Assembly: GCA_964450715.1 (NCBI GenBank)
Contig: CAYVFC010000024.1
Location: 7,206-71,205, forward strand
Length of the DNA: 64,000 nucleotides
Direction of reading: 5' to 3'
From: CAYVFC01 sp964450715
GTDB taxonomy: Bacteria > Myxococcota_A > Polyangia > Polyangiales > JAFGIB01
The translations under genes and the position numbers were made by a program. The notes below the pieces were generated by a model. That model did no database searches. It was not told the DNA's origin and worked only from the letters and a program-made list of their open reading frames with translations. Shown piece by piece: positions 20,069-27,759 of this stretch; positions within the stretch are counted from its first letter, which is position 1; each line of letters begins with the position of its first letter.

Positions 20069-23000
20069 CAGTGACCTCCTTCGCCGGCCAGGTGCTGGGG
20101 AACCAGGAAGGAGACCGCCACCGGAAACAGGTGGGCGGTGGGGCTGGCATAGCGGGCCTCGATGGCTGCGGTCTCGCGCTCTATCTCGCCGGGTATTCGT
20201 TCCAGGCGCTTGACCAGAGAGGCCTTGGTTCGCTCGTACTGGCTCAGCTCGTCGCGGTCGAAAAGCGAGAGCTGATCCGGAGGCCCGGCCGCGATGTCCT
20301 TTTCCAGGGAAGCCTTCAGCTCGGTGAGGATGGTCCGGATGTCCTCAGCTTCTTTTTTTGCCCGGCCGGCTAGCATCTTCTGGCGGCTCTTCCCGTGGGC
20401 TTCCATCCGTTCCTTGAGGGCCGCGAACAGCGGATCGCGCAGCTCGGGCCAGAGCGCGACAAGCCTTTCCTTGACCTGTCCGGACGGCGAGGCGTCGGTG
20501 ACGGTGCTCATCACCTGTTCGGTCCGGCCCACGTTGAGCTGCGAGAACTTGCCCTTTTCGATGCTGCCGGCGGCGGCGATCAACTCCTCGTGCAGACGCG
20601 TGTTATCACCGCCCAGCACCACGACGCGCGCGTGGGCGACGACAACGGGCTCCTTCGTGACGCTGGAAGGGACGATCCTGGCAGTGGCGCGGTTGAGCCG
20701 CTTCTGCTCTTCCGGAGACCAGACTTCGGCGCGCAGGAGACGCAGGCAGGTCTGTACCAGCCTGTGGTTGAGGTGGGCCAGGACGACTTCGTCACGGTTC
20801 TCGATCAGGTGAGGATCGAACACGATCGGACGGATTTGCTTGCTGTAAGGATCAGCCAACCCCTCGGTGCAGCGGGCCCAGCTTCCCTGTAGGACCGGTA
20901 CGTGAAAAACCGGGCAGCGCGTCCTTGCGCCCGACGGGTCCGGCCAGATGCCTTCCACCTCGGTCTCGCGAAGCGGCGGCTGGCCGGCCAGTTCGAGCCC
21001 GATCCGGACGACCTTCTCGATGTTCTCCGGGGAGAGGCGCAACTCGTGCCGGCTTTCGTTGAGCTGTTTCCGCAGTCGCTCGACCTCCTCGCCCAGCTTG
21101 CGCTCGATGCGTAGCAACTTGGCCGCGGGCGTGGCTTCTTTTTCCGCGCTGGAGGTGTCGAGGGTTGTTCGCTTGCCGAGCATGGCGGCCGCGACCTGGC
21201 TGGCGATGACCGGTCCGACCTTGCCCAGGTCCTCGCGTATGCTTTCCACCTTCTGCGCCGCCCTCATCAGGAACTCGAGGTCGCCCTCGAGATCTCCGGG
21301 TTTGGTGTCCTGCGTGGGCTTTACCCTTTGGTAGCCCTTGCCCACGAAGTGGAATATCTCGACCTGGAAACGCTGCCCATAGCGATCAACCCGCCCGTTG
21401 CGTTGCTCCATTCGGTTGGGGTTCCAGGGTATCTCGTAGTGAAAAAGCCTGTGGCAGTGGTTCTGTAAATCGATGCCCTCGCTCGCCGCATCGGTCGCCA
21501 GCAGGATGCGCACCGCCGCGCTGCGAGGACCGGCCTGGAACGCGGCCTTGATCGATTCGCGGTCCTCGCTCTTCATCCCGCCGTATATGGTGAGCAACCG
21601 CCCGTTTTCGGCGAACCCCGCGGCCGACAGTATCTGATGCAGCCATTTCTGGGTGGCGCGATACTCGGTGAAGATGATCATCCGCTCGTCGTTCCACTTG
21701 TTGTTCGGCTTCAGGGTCTTGCCGAGCCAGTCCAGAAGGCACTGCGCCTTGACGTCCTCTGAGGAAGCTGCTTTTTCGGCCCACGCGTGCATGTGACCGA
21801 GGAGTTTTTCTTCCTCGGGCGACAGCGGTCTGAAAAGCCTCGACGCCGAGTCGAGGGCCTCCTCGGTTGTTTCCTCGTAGGCGTCGTCGCTTGCGCTTTC
21901 CTCTTCGGCCTGGTCGATGTGGCGCCGCAGGACATTGAGCGAGGGCTTGACTATAGCGCCTTTCTTCTGTGTCTTCTTGCGGGCGGTGGTGATCGAGGTG
22001 CGGTGCTTTTCCAGGGTGGAAAGAAAGGCTGCCGGCGAGGAGAACAGGCGCTTCTTCAGCAACTTGAGAACGAACTCGGTGGCGAGGTACTCGGTGTCGT
22101 CCGTCGGGTTCTGCCGGCGAAGCTCCGCGTAACGGGTGAGCGCGCGGTGTATCTCGCGCTCTTCATCGGTGTAGGCGACTTCCAGTGCGTTCAGGTTGCG
22201 TCCGCGGAAGCGCGGCTTGCCGTCCCAGTCGACGAGCTCTGTCTTGAGACGGCGCACCATGATCGTCCCCAGCTGCTGCTGGTCGGGCTTGGACCTGCGG
22301 TGAAAACGCTGGTCGTCGAGCATCTCGAGCAGCGCGGCAAAGCTGTCGGTGAACCCGTTATGGGGCGTGGCGGTGAGAAACAGCTTGTGCTCGAAGTGAG
22401 GGACCAGGGCCCGGATGGCCTTGGTGCGCTCCGAGTCGATGGCGTAGTGGGTCTTGCCCTGCGGGGCGGCGTTGTGCGCCTCGTCCAGGACCATGATGTC
22501 TAACCTGCGCGGGAAGGCCGATTCGCCGTCGGCCGGGAGCACCTCGCGGAAAAGGCGCAGGGGGCGGTCGCGCTTCAGGAAGTCGATAGAGGTGATGAGC
22601 CGCGGGAAGTGTGTCCAGGGGTTGACGAAAAGGCCGCGGCGCCGGCGTAGCTCTCTCATCATGTCGGAGTCGACGATGCGGAACTCGAGCCCGAACTTGT
22701 CGCGCATCTGCTCGCGCCACTGGACCTGCAGTCCGGCGGGGCAGACCACCAGGACTGAGCGCGCGCGGTGACGGACCAGTAGCTCCTGGATGACCAGGCC
22801 GGCCTCGATGGTCTTGCCCAGGCCGACGTCGTCGGCGAGCAGTAGGTTGGCGCGCGGCATCTGCAGGGCGCGCACGACCGGATCGAGCTGGTAGTCCACG
22901 GTGGCGATGCCGCTGCGGAACGGCCCGTGCAGGGCCTTGTGGTCGGCCGAGGCCACGGCGCCCCACCGGACCGCGTCCAAGAGCGCGTCTAAGCGGGCGG

Positions 23001-23709
23001 GATCGTCGAACCCGCTGAATTCCGGCAGGGAGGCGCGTTCGTATATCCGGGCGCCGGGCTCGATTTCCCATACCACCTGCAGCTCCTCGCCCAAGCCGTC
23101 GTCTTCCACCGACGAGAGGGAGACCAGGTGCTGCCTGGCAGGCCCGGCCGATGCGGTAAGGGGGTCGCTGGCCAGGTCGCTTTCCAGGACCTCGTTCACC
23201 ACGTACCGGCGCTGCCGGACCTGTACGAGCTGCCCCTGAACGGGGGGGGCGAGGCTGGGCGTCATCACCGGGAAGGAAGTCGTGGTTTCCATAGCAGTTT
23301 GCACGGACGTCTCCTTGAAGCGGCCGCTGGCCGGGGCGGCCGGGCTGGTGGGCTTCCTGGTAGCTACCGAGGGCAGGGACGGCGGTTCGTAGGGGCTTGG
23401 GGAGGCCGGCTCCGGAGCATCCTGGCGGCCCGTAGGCGGTTCGGGGGCCTTGTTCCCCAGAAGCCGGTCCACGAGAAGGGACTTTTCTCGCCCCGAGTCG
23501 TCCAGTTCGAGCTGCCGGCAGGTTTCCTTGAGCGTCGCTCTCTTCAGACGGCCCAGGATTTCCGGGAGCCGGGCCCTGGTCGACGAGGCCAGGGCGTCGA
23601 CGAGCTGGTCATGCACCCGCCGGTCGGCGACCTCTAGGCCGAAATGGTCAGCCAGCGCCAGGAGATCCTGTCTTTTCAGCGTCTCGACGATCCGTCGCTT
23701 GCCCGGCAC
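20068..23709 (-). CDS. drmD: DrmD-like SNF2-family helicase
   Basis: A 1,213-residue SNF2-type superfamily 2 ATPase. Motifs: LLADDVGLGKTIEAGL near residue 295 (Walker A), VVCPAG, VLDEAHNAAP near 410 (DEAH), LTATPHNGF near 446 and, in the C-terminal lobe, LATDAASEGIDLQ and RNGRVDRYGQ near 770. The first 60 residues are helical and may form a small SAP-like domain (LLALADHFGLE). The start is a GTG at 23709. It is the first gene of the minus-strand operon, and its stop overlaps the drmMI start. DrmD is the class 1 DISARM signature gene. No upstream regulator gene sits immediately in front of it; about 420 bases separate it from an ATPase remnant. Confidence 0.9.
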   Translation of the reverse strand: MPGKRRIVETLKRQDLLALADHFGLEVADRRVHDQLVDALASSTRARLPEILGRLKRATLKETCRQLELDDSGREKSLLVDRLLGNKAPEPPTGRQDAPEPASPSPYEPPSLPSVATRKPTSPAAPASGRFKETSVQTAMETTTSFPVMTPSLAPPVQGQLVQVRQRRYVVNEVLESDLASDPLTASAGPARQHLVSLSSVEDDGLGEELQVVWEIEPGARIYERASLPEFSGFDDPARLDALLDAVRWGAVASADHKALHGPFRSGIATVDYQLDPVVRALQMPRANLLLADDVGLGKTIEAGLVIQELLVRHRARSVLVVCPAGLQVQWREQMRDKFGLEFRIVDSDMMRELRRRRGLFVNPWTHFPRLITSIDFLKRDRPLRLFREVLPADGESAFPRRLDIMVLDEAHNAAPQGKTHYAIDSERTKAIRALVPHFEHKLFLTATPHNGFTDSFAALLEMLDDQRFHRRSKPDQQQLGTIMVRRLKTELVDWDGKPRFRGRNLNALEVAYTDEEREIHRALTRYAELRRQNPTDDTEYLATEFVLKLLKKRLFSSPAAFLSTLEKHRTSITTARKKTQKKGAIVKPSLNVLRRHIDQAEEESASDDAYEETTEEALDSASRLFRPLSPEEEKLLGHMHAWAEKAASSEDVKAQCLLDWLGKTLKPNNKWNDERMIIFTEYRATQKWLHQILSAAGFAENGRLLTIYGGMKSEDRESIKAAFQAGPRSAAVRILLATDAASEGIDLQNHCHRLFHYEIPWNPNRMEQRNGRVDRYGQRFQVEIFHFVGKGYQRVKPTQDTKPGDLEGDLEFLMRAAQKVESIREDLGKVGPVIASQVAAAMLGKRTTLDTSSAEKEATPAAKLLRIERKLGEEVERLRKQLNESRHELRLSPENIEKVVRIGLELAGQPPLRETEVEGIWPDPSGARTRCPVFHVPVLQGSWARCTEGLADPYSKQIRPIVFDPHLIENRDEVVLAHLNHRLVQTCLRLLRAEVWSPEEQKRLNRATARIVPSSVTKEPVVVAHARVVVLGGDNTRLHEELIAAAGSIEKGKFSQLNVGRTEQVMSTVTDASPSGQVKERLVALWPELRDPLFAALKERMEAHGKSRQKMLAGRAKKEAEDIRTILTELKASLEKDIAAGPPDQLSLFDRDELSQYERTKASLVKRLERIPGEIERETAAIEARYASPTAHLFPVAVSFLVPQHLAGEGGH

Positions 23710-24129
23710 CGGTACCCCGTCTTCTTTCCAGGAAGGAGGAGGCTTTCCCGAAAACTGAAATCCGTCCCCGCGCCGTCGCCCCAGGCCGTAATAGGGTAGA
23801 CGAATAGATTACCAAGAAACTGACCGGTTTGGATCAGGTTTTGCATGGTTTCCGGAGCCCGGATAGTGGCCCGTTCTCACGGTGCCGTGCTGGTGGAGGG
23901 CGTCTCGGGGCCGCGCCTCTCCCACATTTCCTTGCATTTGGTTACGTCGAGTTCCATTCAGACGTTACTCGCCATGCTCTGGACGCGATGCGTGACGTCT
24001 GGCTTGGAATCAGTACGTGCCATGAACCCTCTTTCCGAGCGCGCCTTTTCTAAAACCTATCCCTGGCACGCCTTCTAGTCCTTTCGACGGCCGCCATTAT
24101 CCGAACATGGATGAATCTTTCTTTCATCG
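23710..24129. other. Non-coding stretch upstream of drmD
   Basis: I see no convincing gene here. It must contain the promoter of the DISARM-like operon, but I cannot point to a clear -35/-10 pair. Short open frames on the plus strand have no ribosome site and no protein-like composition. Confidence 0.5.
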
Positions 24130-24790
24130 CCTGTCGGCCTCGTCGATAAGCAGTATCGACTCCTGGGTCTCGGCCTGGTCAAAGGACTGAGCCAGGTGGC
24201 GCTCGGTCATTCCCAGATACGGATCGATGATGTCGCTCGCGCGCTTGACCAGCACCTCGCGGTCTAACCGTTGCCCGATGTGGCGCGCGAGCTCGCTTTA
24301 CCGGTTCCGGGTGGGCCGTAGAAGAGCAGGTTCATGTTCAGGCGCTCCTGCTGTTCTCCCTGGCGCAGAAAGCGGTCGAAATCCTGAAGCTGGTCGAACA
24401 GGCGAGACAGGTTGGCTTTAAGGTCGAGCCCCTCGCTGACGAAGGTCTGGCCAGGCCGGTCCCGGTTCACGACGGGTACGCCACCGTTGAGCAGGGTACG
24501 GTGGGCCTCCAGGGAGAGCTCCAGGGCGCGCGCGAAGCGGACAGGGTCGGTCGCGCCGAGATCGCGAGCCTTCTTCACCGCCAGGTCGACGGCGCCGGCC
24601 GAAGGGCTTGAAATGCAGGCTGAAGGCGAAACGCCTGAGCACCGATTCCTCGATGTCGTGGATGCGGTTGGTTATCCAGATCATGCGTACACCCGGCCTC
24701 TCCAGCAACTCGTTCAGCCATCCCTTGTCCTGCGTTTCTCCTCGACGCATCCAGGAGAAATCGGTGTTCAGGACGTATAGCCCGTCAGCA
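24130..24790 (-). pseudogene. Decayed copy of the double-AAA+ ATPase (internal fragment)
   Basis: The minus strand matches, almost codon for codon, the second half of the first AAA+ domain, the linker and the start of the second AAA+ domain of the two intact ATPases at 36844-39078 and 45380-47647 (readable pieces: DKGWLNELLERPGVRMIWITNR, split by breaks; MNLLFYGPPGTGK; LLIDEAD at the low end). Damage seen: one base is missing right after the second Walker A (around 24295); about 120 bases are deleted near 24598, with the junction at a repeated CGGCCGA that in the intact paralogue occurs on both sides of the missing stretch; and both ends of the gene are gone. It therefore cannot make an active ATPase. 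Its neighbour at 24919 is a paralogue of the small gene beside the intact copy, so this was probably a complete module once. Confidence 0.85.
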
Positions 24791-24918
24791 GTAGACAAAC
24801 AAACCGACAGTGAATACGATTCCATACTTACGGAAGAGATCCAATAGCCCAACCAAGCTGTCTCTAGCAAAGGCGCTATCAAGTTTAGTTTTGGCAGGTG
24901 GTTAGAGCGGGTAACGTT

Positions 24919-25692
24919 ATGTCCTACTTTTTTATAGTTCATCCTCGAGACCCTAAGACAATAGCAAAATACGGTATAGATAAGGCGCTCGGCATTTTCG
25001 TAGAGATACGCGCGCCGGGTAAACGTAAGACCGAGTACGATCAACTACATAGTGGATATAATGACCTTACGGGCGCTCTCGAATTTTTTATTGCCCATGG
25101 ATTCTTCTCTGAAGATGCTCTCGTCGACGCTAAGGTATGGCTAGAAGACGAAGGAGGAGAGGGCCGAGTTGCCTCCGACGTCCATAGAGCGGCTACAGTA
25201 ATATGTAACTTCAAAGAATGGTCTCCACCGTTTGGGTCGGTACTCGACGCGGAGAAGAATAGCGGAGAGCAGGTCAAGATTGCGACAAGTTCTAAGTATA
25301 CGGTCAGCGTCAAGGTTGCTGATAACGAACGTTGTGTTCAGATATACTATCCGGAGGATACCGACTGCGATCCTAAGGATGTGATGTACGATTTGGGTAA
25401 AACCGAGAGCGTAAACAAACCGGTTCTGGAATCGCTATTGGGATTCACCGGATTTGACGGAATGGAGTGGCGCCATAGGGCGGAAATAGTGTCCAACGCG
25501 GACGAAGACGACCCCGATGATCCCGAAGAAGATTTCGCCTGCGATCCGGATGAGCTCGCGATAACTTTGTATGAGAACTACGGTTTTAGGCCTTTACCAT
25601 CCTGGCTAGCGTTACATCCGGAGGTGCCGCCGGATACGTGCGGGTACCCAGAAGGCTTGCCGAAAGCTAGAGAACAGTTAAAAAACGGTTGA
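24919..25692 (+). CDS. Unknown protein, relative of the small ATPase-linked protein at 39116-39436
   Basis: A 257-residue soluble protein beginning MSYFFIVHPRDPKTI. The ATG at 24919 is chosen over a GTG at 24898 because the paralogue at 39116-39436 starts at the matching point (MSRFRIEHPR). Shared features over the first 100 residues: HPR near residue 8, a GIDKALGIF / GVDHALGLF motif near 20, and a helical region (LEFFIAHGFFSEDAL / FELLVAEGFLKAAEL). The extra C-terminal 150 residues are acidic (DEDDPDDPEEDF near 200) and end in a Pro/Trp-rich segment. Base composition is more AT-rich than the DISARM genes. It lies divergent from the decayed AAA+ fragment. I do not recognise a family; a partner or regulator of the AAA+ ATPase is inferred only from the repeated neighbourhood. 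Confidence 0.8.
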   Translation: MSYFFIVHPRDPKTIAKYGIDKALGIFVEIRAPGKRKTEYDQLHSGYNDLTGALEFFIAHGFFSEDALVDAKVWLEDEGGEGRVASDVHRAATVICNFKEWSPPFGSVLDAEKNSGEQVKIATSSKYTVSVKVADNERCVQIYYPEDTDCDPKDVMYDLGKTESVNKPVLESLLGFTGFDGMEWRHRAEIVSNADEDDPDDPEEDFACDPDELAITLYENYGFRPLPSWLALHPEVPPDTCGYPEGLPKAREQLKNG

Positions 25693-25944
25693 ATGACGAA
25701 TTAATGAGTTTCGGGGTTTCGGATGACGCGTTTCGCTTAGAGGGGCGGTAATTCGGATGGGGGAACCAACGGAGTCGCAATAGGGAGAGGCGTTTCGCAC
25801 TTGGCTAATAGTCGTGGATTTCGGCGTTCTGGGCATTCCTTGAGAAGAACATAAGGCGTTAGGGAAGGTCGAGCATGGCGCTTCCGGATAGTGGTATCGT
25901 CAAAGGGAGAACAACGTTCTATCTTAAATGGAGGTAGGGCCACA

Positions 25945-26757
25945 ATGAGCGACGAGAGCAAGCAGCCTGATATCGTCTTTTATGACCTCGAGACGAACAT
26001 CCCGCCGGACGACTCGGTCCCGTTCGAGATCATCGAGTTCGGCGCCATCGTTCTCGACAAGGCGGGACTGTACGAGAAGGAGAGCTACTCGACTCTGATT
26101 TATTCGGAACTTATGGATGAGAGGTCGATTGCCTGCAACGGGATCACGTTCGACATGGTCAAGGACGCGCCGTCGTTTGCCGAGGTCGCTGACAAGATAT
26201 TCGATGTCTTGAACGGGCGTGTCTGGGCGGGGCACAACATCATCAAGTTTGACAATATCCATATCAAGAGCCACTTCGACAGGCTCGGCAAACCCGCTCC
26301 GGAACCCTTCGACCTCATCGATACGCGCGTATTGCTACGTCAAACGTTCGGACCGCGAGCGGGCAACATGAAGCTCGCCACGCTCGGGCACTATTTCGGG
26401 CTGGGCATGGAGCGGCACCGCTCCATCGAAGACGTGAGGATGAACATCGACGTTCTGAAGAACTGCGCGATGACCATCTTTCTGGAAGAGCACCACGGAC
26501 TTGCCCTGAAACCGGAGCCGAGCCCCGAACAGGACAGGATGGACAAGGTGATCGCTCTCCTGTCGGATGTCATGCAGAAGAAGGAGGATGTCTGGATCGC
26601 CTACGATGGAGGATCGAATCCCCTCATACCGAGGAAGATCCGCCCCATCGAATGGGTGCACGAACCCTGGATGTTCAAGGCCTGGTGCTACCAGTCGCGG
26701 TGCGAGAAGAACTTCACCCAGCGCAAGGTAACCGAGATTCGCTATAACGACTGGTAG
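25945..26757 (+). CDS. DnaQ-like 3'-5' exonuclease fused to a WYL-like domain
   Basis: A 270-residue protein. Residues about 8-175 form a DEDD exonuclease: VFYDLETN (motif I, DxE), GHNIIKFDN near 95 (motif II) and the distal HRSIEDVRMN near 150 (motif III, H-x(4)-D, the DEDDh type). Residues about 205-270 read IAYDGG ... PRKIRPIEWV ... MFKAWCYQSR ... RKVTEIR, the layout of a WYL-type ligand domain. The ATG at 25945 follows GGAGGTAGGG, a good ribosome site; a GTG 54 bases upstream is less likely. The plus-strand gene at 26845 follows after 87 bases. Exonuclease activity on DNA or RNA is expected from the intact motifs. That the WYL part senses a nucleotide-type ligand is known for some other WYL proteins and is inference here. 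Confidence 0.82.
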   Translation: MSDESKQPDIVFYDLETNIPPDDSVPFEIIEFGAIVLDKAGLYEKESYSTLIYSELMDERSIACNGITFDMVKDAPSFAEVADKIFDVLNGRVWAGHNIIKFDNIHIKSHFDRLGKPAPEPFDLIDTRVLLRQTFGPRAGNMKLATLGHYFGLGMERHRSIEDVRMNIDVLKNCAMTIFLEEHHGLALKPEPSPEQDRMDKVIALLSDVMQKKEDVWIAYDGGSNPLIPRKIRPIEWVHEPWMFKAWCYQSRCEKNFTQRKVTEIRYNDW

Positions 26758-26844
26758 GCTGAAGGCAACGGTACGGTTTCTAGTCGCCTGGAATGGCGTG
26801 CGGCCGGCCAGAAGGGGCGTGGCCGAGACAGAGGGGAAGAGACG

Positions 26845-27723
26845 ATGTTCCATTGCACGGTCTGCGGAAAGGAAGCGAAGACTAGTTCCGGATTGCGCAA
26901 GCACATGTCGGGAACGAAGCGATACGGAGGCCACGAACTATCCGGCAGGGAGCTCGAGGACAGGGTGGCAGAGGCCGTCGAAGTTGCGGCACGAGAAAGC
27001 GAGGAAACGAGGCCGGCTGCCCCGACGACACATCGGGGACGGTCCTCTTTGTCACCCCATTCTGCGGCGGACTCGCCGCCGCCGCGAATCGAGGTTCCAG
27101 CGGGCCTCCCCCCTGACGCCTCGTCGGGTAGCTATCTCAAATACGTCCTCGAGGCTATGGTCAGCTTCAAGGCGCTACCCAAGTACCAGTTCGAGCGTCG
27201 CATCGATATCTTCCTGGTCCCTTTCTTACCGGAAATACTCTCGAACTGTCTGAAGTCGGAAGGGCCTTTCGAATTCGTGGTGCCGGAGTTCCCACTGAAG
27301 CGACCGGAAAGCAACAAGAGCCGGAACGCGGACTACCTGTTTTTCGACAGGTCTCCAGAAAAGGAACGATGGATCCTCTTCGAGCTGAAAACGGACGATG
27401 GATCGATCGGCGCGAGCCAGATGTCGGGTTATCGTCGAGCCATGAAGGCCGGAATGGCCCGGCTCGTGAAGGACGTCCGTACGATACGGGATGCCAGCCC
27501 TCATGCCGGAAAGTACTCCGAGCTGATTCGTAGACTCGAGGGATATCCGGTCGATCGGCCGGTGCATCTGGTCTATCTCTCTCCGGGGTCGCTGCGGCGC
27601 GAGCTTCACGGGACAGACGAGTACAGCATCACCTTCGGTGACCTTCTCGGACTGGAGCTGAAGACCAGCCCGGATGTCTGGAACTGGATACGGGCAACGG
27701 TGGTGCAAGCCTGCGCGGTATAG
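26845..27723 (+). CDS. Zinc-finger protein with PD-(D/E)XK-like nuclease region
   Basis: A 292-residue protein. Residues 2-32 hold a C2H2-like finger (CTVCGKEAKTSSGLRKH followed by a second His in RYGGHE). A Pro/Ala/Ser-rich linker of about 60 residues follows. From residue 95 on there is a compact domain with RNADYLFFDR near 160, ILFELKTDD near 175 and ASQMSGYRRA near 190, that is a D...ExK...Q pattern typical of PD-(D/E)XK nucleases. The C-terminus (VHLVYLSPGSL, FGDLLGLEL) is like the distal strands of that fold. It is the second gene of a plus-strand pair with the exonuclease-WYL gene and converges on the TM0106-type gene with 36 bases between stops. DNA targeting through the finger is inference. 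Confidence 0.72.
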   Translation: MFHCTVCGKEAKTSSGLRKHMSGTKRYGGHELSGRELEDRVAEAVEVAARESEETRPAAPTTHRGRSSLSPHSAADSPPPRIEVPAGLPPDASSGSYLKYVLEAMVSFKALPKYQFERRIDIFLVPFLPEILSNCLKSEGPFEFVVPEFPLKRPESNKSRNADYLFFDRSPEKERWILFELKTDDGSIGASQMSGYRRAMKAGMARLVKDVRTIRDASPHAGKYSELIRRLEGYPVDRPVHLVYLSPGSLRRELHGTDEYSITFGDLLGLELKTSPDVWNWIRATVVQACAV

Positions 27724-27759
27724 CGGATTGGTTCCCGGGCAGCGGACGGCCTGGAGCGT

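Noticed and set aside
15935..23709. BREX or class 2 DISARM assignment
   Set aside because: There is no PglZ, BrxC or BrxL for BREX, and no 5-cytosine methylase drmMII or drmE for class 2; drmD and the adenine methylase fit class 1.
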